A stretch of DNA of 64,000 nucleotides, from contig NZ_JFHE01000001.1 in assembly GCF_000698555.1 (NCBI RefSeq), forward strand, positions 1 through 64,000, given 5' to 3'. The position numbers and the translations under genes were made by a program. Positions within the stretch are counted from its first letter, which is position 1; each line of letters opens with the position of its first letter. Shown piece by piece: positions 1 through 7,992 of this stretch. The stretch comes from Caballeronia grimmiae. GTDB lineage: Bacteria; Pseudomonadota; Gammaproteobacteria; Burkholderiales; Burkholderiaceae. The notes beneath the pieces were generated by a model. The model did not search any database, was not told the DNA's origin, and was given only the letters and a program-made list of their open reading frames with translations.

Positions 1-2
1 TG

Positions 3-80
3 CATCAGCAGCAGAGAAACGAGATTATGAACATCGTTTCGAAGTCTGTCAACAAGTTTTTGAACCGCTTTACTTGCTGA
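3..80 (+). CDS. C-terminal end of an unidentified ORF (partial)
   Basis: An open frame enters from the left edge and stops at TGA 78-80, giving about 25 residues ending in Asn-Arg-Phe-Thr-Cys. A possible internal ATG lies at 27. The segment is too short to identify, is richer in Lys/Asn codons than its neighbours, and may not be coding. No T-rich terminator follows directly; a perfect hairpin lies at 143-172. Confidence 0.3.
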   Translation, partial: HQQQRNEIMNIVSKSVNKFLNRFTC

Positions 81-142
81 CTGCGCTCGAGAGAATGTTT
101 TACCGCTCATCTCCAGCACCCCTCCGAACCGCTTACTCCCGC

Positions 143-172
143 TTCCTTCGCGTTCCGTGAATCGCGAAGGAA
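143..172. other. Perfect 10-bp inverted repeat in the leading intergenic stretch
   Basis: TTCCTTCGCG (143-152) is exactly repeated in reverse complement at 163-172 with a 10-nt loop. No T tract follows on either strand, so it is a weak terminator candidate; it could be an RNA stability element for the ORF ending at 80. The rest of 81-374 holds only a likely promoter for the next gene. Confidence 0.5.
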
Positions 173-334
173 CGGAATTCTAGTTAGCCCGAACGCAATA
201 TGCAAGGGCTGCAACGTGAAATTTCTAGCGCGCTACGGCACGTCGCTCGTCCCCGCCGATCGCGTGGGGCGCGCCGCTTCGTCGCTCATGTCCTTCGACG
301 ACGAACGCTCCGGTAAAACAAGCGCCCAAGCGAC

Positions 335-340
335 TACAAT
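335..340 (+). promoter_or_regulatory. Candidate -10 box for the DUF2863 gene
   Basis: TACAAT lies 34 bases before the ATG at 375. No good -35 hexamer stands 16-18 bases upstream, so the site would need an activator or a weak -35. It argues against the longer GTG start at 216, which would lie upstream of this promoter. Confidence 0.35.
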
Positions 341-374
341 AAAAGGTTCACTGCCCCAATTAACTTGTATCGAT

Positions 375-1586
375 ATGCGCACGCGAACCGCTAAACGTAT
401 TCCCCCAGACGCGGACAAGCTCGTCAGTCTCTCCCTCGCGCTGTTCGCCTCTGGCAGCCGCGTCGAGGATCGATTCTGGGAAAGCCGCCTCGACACACTC
501 GTCGCCAAACTCGTGCGCAATGGCAACCAGACGACACTTGATGCCGCGCTCGATCACCTCCAGCAGAATCATCCCGATGCCTACGGCGCTCTGGCCGATA
601 TGGCCGAAACTCACAGCGAGTCGTTCCGCATCGACATCGATGGCGCCCCGCACGAAGCGCTGTTGATCGCGGCGCCCGTGCTGGCCTGGACGCGCTACGC
701 GATCCCATCGGGGACACTCAAAAGCGATACCGTCGACGCCCTTCGTACGCAATTGCAAGCGCATGTCCTTGCTTCGGACGCGCGCGTCGCCGTCGCGCCT
801 TATCTGTACAGCATCGACCAGTTGCCGCGCCATCACGTGGACACCGCGCGTCTCGCGCAACAGTTGATGCAGACTGCGCTTGGCGGCGCCACGGCCCGCC
901 TGAACTTGTCGGACTTGCCTGAAACCTCGCCGATTCTCGCCGACCCGCGCTTCTTGCTCGCACTGGCTGTCGTTCCGGCGGACGCCGCGTTCTTCCGCTG
1001 GCAACAAGAAGAGAACGGCGTGCGGGTCGAGCGTAGTCAGTGTCTTGAGCAGTGGGCAACGCAAGGCGGTGCGAGCTTCGCGACGATTCTGCCCGGCTGT
1101 GAATTCGAATGCCTGCTGCCGGATGCCTACTATTCGGCGTGCCGTGATGCCGACGAGCAAGTTCGTCCCCATACCGTTCGCACCGCCGTCCGCTATCTTT
1201 TCGATACGCTCGGCACCGCGCCGCAGGAATTGCGAGCGGTTATCGCCGGCTTCGGGGAGCGGCGCATCGACGAATACCGCATCGGCTTCACGCGCCGCGG
1301 CAGCAACGACGTGATCTACGGCGTCGTCTGGCCGCTATATGGCCGTGAAAACGCGGACACCGATATGGAAGACGAAGGCGACCTGGAGGGGGAAGACGGT
1401 CCCATCGAAGAGATCGTCGAACTGTTGAGGAAAGCAGGCGTCTCGGATGTTCGTCGCCATGCCGGCCGCTTCGAGCCGGAATTTTGCGACGACTGCGGCG
1501 TTCCGCTGTATGCCGATCCCTTAGGCGAGATCGTCCACGCGGAAATGCCCGAAGACGCCGAGCCCGCGCAACCTCATTTTCACTGA
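375..1586 (+). CDS. DUF2863 family protein
   Basis: A 403-residue protein of unknown function that I assign to the DUF2863 family found in Burkholderia relatives. The frame is open from a GTG at 216, but the protein-like sequence begins at Met-Arg-Thr-Arg-Thr encoded from 375, just after a TACAAT box, so I choose 375. It has no signal peptide or membrane segment and should be cytosolic. The C-terminal part has a strongly acidic run (about residues 335-350) followed by a CxxC pair (Cys371, Cys374) that could bind a metal. A good terminator follows at 1615-1640, so it is probably monocistronic. Family assignment is from memory of sequence character; no biochemical role is known to me. Confidence 0.72.
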   Translation: MRTRTAKRIPPDADKLVSLSLALFASGSRVEDRFWESRLDTLVAKLVRNGNQTTLDAALDHLQQNHPDAYGALADMAETHSESFRIDIDGAPHEALLIAAPVLAWTRYAIPSGTLKSDTVDALRTQLQAHVLASDARVAVAPYLYSIDQLPRHHVDTARLAQQLMQTALGGATARLNLSDLPETSPILADPRFLLALAVVPADAAFFRWQQEENGVRVERSQCLEQWATQGGASFATILPGCEFECLLPDAYYSACRDADEQVRPHTVRTAVRYLFDTLGTAPQELRAVIAGFGERRIDEYRIGFTRRGSNDVIYGVVWPLYGRENADTDMEDEGDLEGEDGPIEEIVELLRKAGVSDVRRHAGRFEPEFCDDCGVPLYADPLGEIVHAEMPEDAEPAQPHFH

Positions 1587-1614
1587 CCCGACTCAGCCAT
1601 CTCGCCGTCCAGCC

Positions 1615-1640
1615 AAGCCCCGCCTCGCGCGGGGCTTTGT
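1615..1640 (+). terminator. Rho-independent terminator after DUF2863 gene
   Basis: A 9-bp stem AAGCCCCGC / GCGGGGCTT (1615-1623, 1629-1637) with a 5-nt loop, followed by TTTGT. It lies 29 bases after the stop. Confidence 0.8.
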
Positions 1641-1771
1641 CCATTTTGCTTATGCCTTTCGGATAGGGGGCGGAACGACCGGAAGTTTGTCAATATGACG
1701 TCGACACCGACAGATTGCCGGCGTCGAGACCCGTCGCGAATGGCGGCGGACGTATTGAAACGAGGTCAAGC

Positions 1772-2581
1772 ATGAAAATTATCATCATGGGTTCGGACGC
1801 GGAGCGCCGTGCGGGCCTGAAAACATTGCTGCGCCGTATCGCGCGTCAAGCACAGTTCACCGAAGCGAAAGACTGGCGGCAAGCTGCTTCCGCGCTGAAG
1901 CGCACCGAGGCCAGCATGATCGTCATCGACTGGGCGGAGACTTTGCGCATGAGCGATCTGGAGACATTGCTCGATAACGCGCCGGGCGTACCCGCCGCCA
2001 CGGTGGTGGACCGCTGCGGAGCTGCGCAGGTGTACATGCTGATGGGCGCCGGCGCGATGGGCGTCATTCCGCGCACCCTCGAACCCGTTTTGATCCTCCG
2101 CGCGCTCGAGATGGTGCTGATCGGCGGCCACTATGTGCCGCCCGATGTCATCGACCTGGAGCCGCTGCGCGACCTTCCCCTGCGCCGCTTTCAGAACAAC
2201 GCCGCACTTCCGCGCCCCACACGGATTCATTCGACCTTGTCGCCGCGCCAGCATCAGATCATGCGATGCGTCCATATGGGAAGCACGAACAAGATGATTG
2301 CGAAGACGCTCGGCATCAGTGAAGGCACGGTCAAGATTCACCTTGCGAGCATCTTTCAGCAACTCGGCGCGACGAATCGCGCGGCTGCCGTCGCCATCTA
2401 TAACGGCGTGCAGAACTCGCATCTCGAAGTCCTGCGCAGCGAGGCGCAACGATCGATACGCCCCAAGCCCGGCGAATCCAACGTGATCCCGCTGCGTCAT
2501 CGGCATATCCAGTATTCGCCGCTAACGGATGACGCAGCCGCGCCCCTGCCGATGGCGGCCGAGCCCGAGGCTTCGTTTTAG
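1772..2581 (+). CDS. LuxR/NarL-type response regulator with degenerate receiver
   Basis: A 269-residue transcription regulator. Residues 1-130 resemble a receiver domain: Asp53 stands where the phosphoacceptor belongs, but only one acidic residue (Asp9) is seen at the N-terminal metal site, and the conserved lysine region reads Val-Ile-Pro-Arg, with Arg in place of Lys. Residues 154-210 form a clear LuxR helix-turn-helix beginning Leu-Ser-Pro-Arg-Gln, with the recognition segment Ser-Glu-Gly-Thr-Val-Lys-Ile-His. A 60-residue tail with no recognised domain follows. The start at 1772 is preferred over 1715 because ACGAGG lies just upstream and the beta-strand Met-Lys-Ile-Ile-Ile starts the fold. 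No histidine kinase is adjacent, so it is an orphan regulator with unknown targets. Confidence 0.8.
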   Translation: MKIIIMGSDAERRAGLKTLLRRIARQAQFTEAKDWRQAASALKRTEASMIVIDWAETLRMSDLETLLDNAPGVPAATVVDRCGAAQVYMLMGAGAMGVIPRTLEPVLILRALEMVLIGGHYVPPDVIDLEPLRDLPLRRFQNNAALPRPTRIHSTLSPRQHQIMRCVHMGSTNKMIAKTLGISEGTVKIHLASIFQQLGATNRAAAVAIYNGVQNSHLEVLRSEAQRSIRPKPGESNVIPLRHRHIQYSPLTDDAAAPLPMAAEPEASF

Positions 2582-2640
2582 CAACAATCGCGAAAAGTGG
2601 GTTCGTGGATTGCGCACACGTTTCACACGCAACGAGTAAT

Positions 2641-3324
2641 ATGCAAGGCATGGGGTTCTTCTACACACCGCTACCGCTTTGGCTGACCCTCGGCAGCTGG
2701 ATTGTCGCCGCGGGGCTGCTCGCACTCGTACTGGTGCAGCGGCCGTTCAGCCGGCTGCAAGACGCTACGCTTCAGCACGTGTGGCTGGGCGTCATCGTGT
2801 CGGTGACCGTGCTATGGGCGTGCAATGCATGGTTCGACGACGGCCCCGTCATCCATCTGCTGGGCGCAACGCTAATGGTCACGCTGTTCGACTGGCGGCT
2901 GGCGCTCATCGGCACCGCCGCCAGCACGGGACTTGCCGCAGTGGTACTCGATGCCTCGTGGCTCTCGGTTGCCACCACGTACCTGCTTTTCGGCGCGCTT
3001 CCCGTCGGGGTGTCGACTTTGCTGCAACGTCTCTCCAACGCGTGGCTGCCTCGCAATCTCTTCACGTTCATCGTCGGCCACGGATTCGTCACTTCGGCGG
3101 CGGCAGTTGCTGCTGCATGCGGCGCGACGGTGCTTCTAGAGATGGCGCTTGCCGGCGGTCACATCAATGTTCCTGCGTCATTTACGCGCGGCTCGCTGCT
3201 GCTTGGCATCGGCGAGGCGCTCTTCACCGGGCTGCTCACCATATTGATTACGGTGTATAAGCCCGCGTGGATCACCACCTACGACGTCCGTCGTTACCGG
3301 CTCGACCGCGGGCCTCGCGTCTGA
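2641..3324 (+). CDS. CbiM-like energy-coupling factor permease, orphan
   Basis: A 227-residue integral membrane protein with about six hydrophobic segments. It resembles the short CbiM-type substrate-binding permeases of energy-coupling factor (ECF) transporters that import Co or Ni. The usual N-terminal Met-His-Ile metal-binding motif is absent: this protein starts Met-Gln-Gly-Met-Gly-Phe-Phe. No CbiN/CbiQ/CbiO genes lie nearby, so it either borrows an energising module from elsewhere or does something else. The ATG at 2641 is used; a GTG at 2605 in frame and an ATG at 2650 are alternatives. It lies 59 bases after the LuxR gene on the same strand. Substrate is not determinable here. Confidence 0.6.
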   Translation: MQGMGFFYTPLPLWLTLGSWIVAAGLLALVLVQRPFSRLQDATLQHVWLGVIVSVTVLWACNAWFDDGPVIHLLGATLMVTLFDWRLALIGTAASTGLAAVVLDASWLSVATTYLLFGALPVGVSTLLQRLSNAWLPRNLFTFIVGHGFVTSAAAVAAACGATVLLEMALAGGHINVPASFTRGSLLLGIGEALFTGLLTILITVYKPAWITTYDVRRYRLDRGPRV

Positions 3325-3462
3325 ACGCGCCGGGTTTTTTACCTGCCCGGCAACGTCATCTCGGACTTCAGGCGGTCCGAAGCGCGCACAAAGTACGATA
3401 AGATTGAACTCCTTCCCCACACGAGGCATCTTACTTGCCCGTGTCTTCTTAGCGCCAAATTG

Positions 3463-4080
3463 ATGGAAAGTAACTACGCACCGCGCCGGCTCATGCGGCT
3501 CGTCGGCCGGTTCGCGGTATGCGCATGGCTTGCCTGCGCGGTATCCGCCTTTGCCGATACGCTCGACGAGCGCAATGAACTGATTCACCACTTCGTCACC
3601 GATTACAACGCCAACCCGCTGGTTGCCGATTGCGCCGCGCACGGCAACTTCATCGCCAGCACATCGGCGGCGTTCGATCACGTCGACTTTCCTCCCTCTT
3701 CTTTCGATCCCTCGCATTCCACCATCGAGCCCTGGAACGATTCCTTCGATGAGAAAAAGCAGCGCATCAAGGTCGACAACGTCGTGACGGTCGAGGGACA
3801 AGGCATGTCGAAGAGCGGCGAGAACGATTCCACGCCGCTCAAGTTCCGCTGCGGCTATGTCGGCAGTCAGATGCTCGCGTTCGGCTGGAACGACCCCGTG
3901 CCGCCCCTGCGTCCGCGCACCGAAGCGCCTGCTGCGCGAAGCACGGCACGCGGCGGGAAGCACGGCGCGAAGAGCAAGCCGGCGGCATCGGCAGGCAAGG
4001 CAAAGACCACGAGCAAGGCGTCCACGAAGTCAACGAAGGCATCGTCGGGCAGCACGAAGAAGACTTCGAAGAAGCACTGA
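3463..4080 (+). CDS. BspC-domain-like secreted protein with basic tail
   Basis: A 205-residue protein with a signal peptide (Arg-rich start, hydrophobic 12-28, Ala-Phe-Ala cleavage near 31), so exported to the periplasm. The middle region (about 32-150) has two cysteines and resembles proteins annotated as BspC-domain in Burkholderia; I am moderately sure of that name. From about 155 onward it becomes a low-complexity Lys/Ala/Ser/Thr tail, as seen in nucleic-acid- or polyanion-binding proteins. The ATG at 3463 is preceded in frame by a TTG. A very strong hairpin terminator follows at 4103-4136. Function unknown. Confidence 0.6.
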   Translation: MESNYAPRRLMRLVGRFAVCAWLACAVSAFADTLDERNELIHHFVTDYNANPLVADCAAHGNFIASTSAAFDHVDFPPSSFDPSHSTIEPWNDSFDEKKQRIKVDNVVTVEGQGMSKSGENDSTPLKFRCGYVGSQMLAFGWNDPVPPLRPRTEAPAARSTARGGKHGAKSKPAASAGKAKTTSKASTKSTKASSGSTKKTSKKH

Positions 4081-4102
4081 GCTTCGGGAAGGCACATAGG
4101 CA

Positions 4103-4140
4103 AAGGGCGTGGCCATCGGAAGATGGCCACGCCCTTCGTT
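4103..4140. terminator. Strong bidirectional terminator between convergent genes
   Basis: A perfect 15-bp stem, 4103-4117 with 4122-4136, around a GGAA tetraloop, followed by CGTTTTA on the plus strand and with an A-rich flank on the other side. It separates the gene ending at 4080 from the minus-strand gene ending at 4171. Confidence 0.88.
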
Positions 4141-4170
4141 TTATCGCGCTTCAGCGATGCCCCGATGAAC

Positions 4171-5340
4171 TCACGCGACGCCGTCGGCAAATGCCTGCAG
4201 GTGCCAAAGAATCGCCTGAAGCATCGATGCTCCCAGCGCCGCACTCCGCTCCCCGTTCCAGCCGACGCGCTCGTCCGGCAGGTTCGCGTTGTCCTTGAAC
4301 GGCATCTCCAGCGTGAGCGACACGCACTTGTACTCATTGCCGATGTACTTCGACGCGAGCTTCAACGCATCCGACTGATACTTGCCCGACTCATAGCCGT
4401 GGACATCCTGAAAGTCCGGGCTCGCCTGCTTGAAGAAATCGACGAAGGCTTTCTGCTCTCTCGCCTGCTGCGCGGTGAAGCCCGGCAGCATCTCGGAGCC
4501 TGCGACGAACACGTACGGAATGGCTTCGTCGCCGTGGATATCGAAGAACATGTCGCAGCCGGTCGTCCGGATCGCGTCGCGCACGAGCAGCACTTCGGGG
4601 CTGCGCTCGGCGCTGGGCTCCATCCATTCGCGATTCAGATTCGCGCCCGCCGCATTCGTGCGCAGATTGCCGAGCACGCCGCCGTCCGGGTTCATGTTCG
4701 GCACGATATGAAACACCGCGCGATCGAACAGCGCGCGCGCAACCGGATCGCCGGACCAGTCGCCCCAGCCCGCGAGGCGCTTGACGAGCCCTTCGACGAA
4801 CCATTCCGCCATCGTTTCGCCAGGATGCTGACGCGCGATGATCCAGACGTGCTTCTTCGCCCGCGCGTCCGGCTCGTTGTCGAGACCGAGCGTGAGCAGC
4901 GACATCGGCCGATGCTCGACCGTGCGGCCAAGCTCGGTCAGCCTCGCGTGCGGCATTTGCTGAAGCGCGCCGAGAAACTCGGCATGGCGCTCCTCGCTGT
5001 ACGGCTCGAAGTAGGCGTAGTAGATGCGATCGAAATCCGGCGTATGGTCGATGACCAGCACCGTGCCGTCATACCGCGTCGGCACACGGAACCAGTTCAC
5101 GCGATCGTAGCTCGCGACCGCCTGATAGTCGCGCCAGCCCTCGGGAAAGGCGCACTTCGACGCGTTCTCGAACGTCATCACGAGACGCTCGCCGCGCACG
5201 CCCGATACGCGAAAGTAAAACCACTGCGCAAAGTCGGCGCGGTTATCCGGACGAACGCGCAGACGAATGTCCGCCGGATTGCCGGCGTCGATGACTTCGA
5301 TCGCGCCCGCGTCGAAGTTGCTGGTGATGGAAATGCTCAT
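4171..5340 (-). CDS. M14-family zinc carboxypeptidase (cytosolic CCP type)
   Basis: A 389-residue peptidase of the M14 family, cytosolic carboxypeptidase-like subgroup. An N-terminal beta-sandwich-like domain (about 1-125) precedes the catalytic domain. Zinc ligands are visible as His172 and Glu175 (His-Pro-Gly-Glu-Thr) and His269 (Asp-Ile-His-Gly-Asp), with the Asn-Pro-Asp-Gly and Asn-Arg-Glu-Trp substrate-binding motifs between them. No signal peptide. The ATG at 5340 is chosen because AGGGAC lies upstream and the longer frame to 5391 would only add an unconserved basic stretch. It lies 47 bases downstream of yaaA on the same strand and is probably co-transcribed. The natural substrate is not known to me. 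Confidence 0.85.
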   Translation of the reverse strand: MSISITSNFDAGAIEVIDAGNPADIRLRVRPDNRADFAQWFYFRVSGVRGERLVMTFENASKCAFPEGWRDYQAVASYDRVNWFRVPTRYDGTVLVIDHTPDFDRIYYAYFEPYSEERHAEFLGALQQMPHARLTELGRTVEHRPMSLLTLGLDNEPDARAKKHVWIIARQHPGETMAEWFVEGLVKRLAGWGDWSGDPVARALFDRAVFHIVPNMNPDGGVLGNLRTNAAGANLNREWMEPSAERSPEVLLVRDAIRTTGCDMFFDIHGDEAIPYVFVAGSEMLPGFTAQQAREQKAFVDFFKQASPDFQDVHGYESGKYQSDALKLASKYIGNEYKCVSLTLEMPFKDNANLPDERVGWNGERSAALGASMLQAILWHLQAFADGVA

Positions 5341-5387
5341 GTGGATGTCCCTTGCTCTGCGTCGCGATGCATGAATGCCACTGGCGG

Positions 5388-6167
5388 TCACTCCGCGATG
5401 CGGCGGCGAAAAACGTAAGTCGTATCGTTCGATGCTTTCGCGTCGAACCGGTAGCCTTCGCTGTCGAAACCCTTCAGCGCCTCCGGCTCGTCGATGCGAT
5501 TCTGCACCGCGTAACGCGCCATCAACCCGCGCGCGCGCTTCGCATGAAAGCTAATGATCTTGTACCGCCCGCCCTTCCAGTCCTCGAACACCGGCGAGAT
5601 CACCGGCACCTCCAGCAGCTTCGGCCTCACCGACTTGAAATACTCTCCCGACGCGCAATTCACCAGCACGCGCGCGCCGCGCTGCCGTTTGAACTGCTCG
5701 TTGAGCGCCGCCGTGATGCGCTCGCCCCAGAATGCGTACAGGTCCTTGCCGCGTGCGTTCGGAAACTTCGTGCCCATTTCCAGCCGATACGGCTGCAGCA
5801 GATCCAGCGGCCGCAACAGCCCATACAGCCCCGACAGCACGCGCACGTGGCTCTGCGCGAAATCGAGATCGGCGGAGGTGAGCGTCCTGGCCGCGAAGCC
5901 TTCGTACACGTCGCCGTTGAACGCGAGCACCGCCTGCTTCGAGTTCTGCGCGTCGAAGGTCTTCGACCATTCGGCGTAGCGCTGGAAGTTCAGCGTCGCG
6001 AGCTGATCGGAAATGCCCATCATGCCGCCGATCTGCTGCGGCGAAAGTTGCCGCAAGCCCTGTATGAGTTCGGCGGCGTCATCGACGAAATCCGGCAGCG
6101 TGTGTTTCCTGATATGGGCGGGCGTCTCGTAGTCGAGCGATTTGGCAGGCGAGAGAACGATTATCAT
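5388..6167 (-). CDS. yaaA: Peroxide stress protein YaaA (UPF0246)
   Basis: A 259-residue protein matching YaaA/DUF328 in length and motifs: start Met-Ile-Ile-Val-Leu-Ser-Pro-Ala-Lys, the segment [10 protein letters not shown] near 110, and Lys-Ile-Ile-Ser-Phe-His-Ala-Lys near 205. In E. coli YaaA limits intracellular free iron and DNA damage under peroxide stress. It is the first gene of a two-gene minus-strand unit with the M14 peptidase and is divergent from the PIN gene at 6224. I see no OxyR-like site by eye in the 56-base gap. Confidence 0.92.
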   Translation of the reverse strand: MIIVLSPAKSLDYETPAHIRKHTLPDFVDDAAELIQGLRQLSPQQIGGMMGISDQLATLNFQRYAEWSKTFDAQNSKQAVLAFNGDVYEGFAARTLTSADLDFAQSHVRVLSGLYGLLRPLDLLQPYRLEMGTKFPNARGKDLYAFWGERITAALNEQFKRQRGARVLVNCASGEYFKSVRPKLLEVPVISPVFEDWKGGRYKIISFHAKRARGLMARYAVQNRIDEPEALKGFDSEGYRFDAKASNDTTYVFRRRIAE

Positions 6168-6223
6168 GGAGGCTCGCCGGCACCCCGCCGACGATCATAG
6201 GCATAAACCCCCGATTGTATCGA

Positions 6224-6706
6224 ATGGATAATTCCGCCGCGTCACCCGCCAGAGCGCGCGTCGTGCTCGATTCGAACGTGTGGATCGACATCCTCGTGTT
6301 CGACGATCCCGCCACCCGGCCGATCCGCGCCGCGCTCGAAGCCCGCACGCTCGACGCGCTGATCGATGCCCGCTGTCTCGCCGAACTGACGCACGTGCTC
6401 GACTATCCGCAGTTCGTGCGCATCGGCATCGACAAGGCAGCGGCACTCGATACGCTCGCGCGTCTGTCGACACTGATCGCACCGGAAGCGCCGGCGGACG
6501 AGCGGCCTTTGCCGAAGTGCCGCGACCGCGACGATCAGAAATTTCTCGAACTCGCGCATGCTTCGAACGCGGACTGGCTCGTTTCGAAGGACCGCGCGGT
6601 GTTGAAGCTCGCGCGCCGCGTCGCGCGCGATTTCGCGTTCCGTATCGCCGAGCCGAAGCCGTTCGTCGCGGCATTCGAAGCGGGAGTCGTCGCCGAACCT
6701 GCCTGA
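6224..6706 (+). CDS. PIN-domain protein, putative toxin without antitoxin partner
   Basis: A 160-residue PIN-domain protein. Acidic residues of the metal-dependent RNase site are present: Asp16 in Val-Val-Leu-Asp-Ser-Asn, a Glu in the Ala-Glu-Leu-Thr-His helix, a Cys-Arg-Asp-Arg-Asp-Asp cluster and a final Asp in Val-Ser-Lys-Asp-Arg. Such proteins are annotated as toxin components of the PIN family. No small antitoxin ORF lies within 50 bases on either side, so it may be a housekeeping RNase rather than a toxin. The ATG at 6224 is used; a TTG at 6215 is in frame. Confidence 0.8.
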   Translation: MDNSAASPARARVVLDSNVWIDILVFDDPATRPIRAALEARTLDALIDARCLAELTHVLDYPQFVRIGIDKAAALDTLARLSTLIAPEAPADERPLPKCRDRDDQKFLELAHASNADWLVSKDRAVLKLARRVARDFAFRIAEPKPFVAAFEAGVVAEPA

Positions 6707-6748
6707 AAGCGTGCGCGAGAACCGCACAGCCCACGTCCAACAATCACC

Positions 6749-7930
6749 ATGAACGCCATGCAATCCATGCCTGAAGCGTCACCCGAGCTGTCCTTTCCGT
6801 CGCGTCTGCCGAACGTCGGCACGACCATCTTCACCGTGATGAGCGCGCTCGCCGCCCAAAAAGGCGCGGTGAATCTCGGTCAGGGCTTTCCTGATTTCGA
6901 TTGCGATCCGCGCATCGTCGATGCTGTCGCCTCCGCGATGCGCGACGGCCACAACCAGTATCCGCCGATGGCCGGCGCCGCGCCGCTGCGTCAGGCCATC
7001 GCGCGCAAGATCGAGGCGCTTTATGGCCGCGCCTACGACGCCGACCGCGAAATCACCGTCACCGCGGGCGCGACGCAAGCGCTGCTCACCGCCGTGCTGT
7101 GCTGCGTGCATCCGGGCGATGAAGTCGTCGTGATCGAGCCGATGTACGACAGCTACGTGCCCGCGATCGAACTGGCGGGCGGCAAGCCCGTGTTCGTATC
7201 GCTCGAAGCGCCGGACTACGCGCTGCCCTTCGACAAGATCGCCGCCGCGATCACGCCGAAGACGCGGCTCCTGATGATCAACACGCCGCACAATCCGACC
7301 GGCCGCGTCTGGCGCGAAGCGGACATGCGCAAGCTCGAAGACATCGTGCGCGGCACCAACGTGCTGATCGTCTCCGATGAAGTCTACGAGCACATGGTCT
7401 ACGACGGCGCGCCGCACGAAAGCGTCTCGCGCTATCCCGAACTCGCGAAGCGCAGCTTCGTCGTGTCGAGCTTCGGCAAGACGTTTCACGTGACGGGCTG
7501 GAAGCTCGGCTATGTCGCCGCGCCCGCCGCGCTCACCGCCGAGTTGCGCAAGGTGCATCAGTTCAACGTGTTCACGGTGAACACGCCGATGCAGATCGGC
7601 CTCGCGCACTATCTCGAAGACCCGAAGCCGTATCTGGAACTGCCCGCGTTCTATCAGAAAAAGCGCGACTTCTTCCGCGCGGGCCTCGCGAACACCCGCT
7701 TTTCGCTGCTGCCTTGCGACGGCACGTACTTCCAGTGTGTCGATTATTCGGCGATCAGCGACATGTCCGAGGCCGACTTTGCGCAATGGCTCACGAGCGA
7801 GATCGGCGTCGCGGCCATTCCCGTGTCGGCGTTCTATCACGAGCCTCACGAATCCGGCGTCGTGCGTTTCTGCTTCGCGAAGAAGGAAGAAACGCTGGCG
7901 CTCGCGCTGGAGCGGCTGAGCAAGCTCTAG
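6749..7930 (+). CDS. PLP-dependent aminotransferase, methionine aminotransferase-like (YbdL type)
   Basis: A 393-residue class I/II fold-type I aminotransferase. The cofactor lysine lies in Ser-Ser-Phe-Gly-Lys-Thr-Phe-His-Val-Thr-Gly-Trp-Lys, and the Asn-Thr-Pro-His-Asn-Pro-Thr-Gly and Ser-Asp-Glu-Val-Tyr motifs are present. The Gly-Gln-Gly-Phe-Pro-Asp-Phe start and the HVTGWK segment match YbdL/kynurenine aminotransferase relatives that use methionine, His and Phe as donors. Residues near the N-terminus are flexible (Met at 1, 4 and 7), so the exact start is uncertain. It lies 42 bases after the PIN gene and 62 bases before the dehydrogenase gene, and may be part of that run. Cytosolic. Confidence 0.85.
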   Translation: MNAMQSMPEASPELSFPSRLPNVGTTIFTVMSALAAQKGAVNLGQGFPDFDCDPRIVDAVASAMRDGHNQYPPMAGAAPLRQAIARKIEALYGRAYDADREITVTAGATQALLTAVLCCVHPGDEVVVIEPMYDSYVPAIELAGGKPVFVSLEAPDYALPFDKIAAAITPKTRLLMINTPHNPTGRVWREADMRKLEDIVRGTNVLIVSDEVYEHMVYDGAPHESVSRYPELAKRSFVVSSFGKTFHVTGWKLGYVAAPAALTAELRKVHQFNVFTVNTPMQIGLAHYLEDPKPYLELPAFYQKKRDFFRAGLANTRFSLLPCDGTYFQCVDYSAISDMSEADFAQWLTSEIGVAAIPVSAFYHEPHESGVVRFCFAKKEETLALALERLSKL

Positions 7931-7992
7931 ACGTCGATTCCGCTGCCGGACTTTCAGTTCAGACGAAGCACATCGAGGAGACGAAACGCATC

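Noticed and set aside
3325..3360. Hairpin GCCGGG/CCCGGC after the CbiM-like gene as a terminator
   Set aside because: The T-run lies in the loop, not after the stem, so it does not fit an intrinsic terminator.
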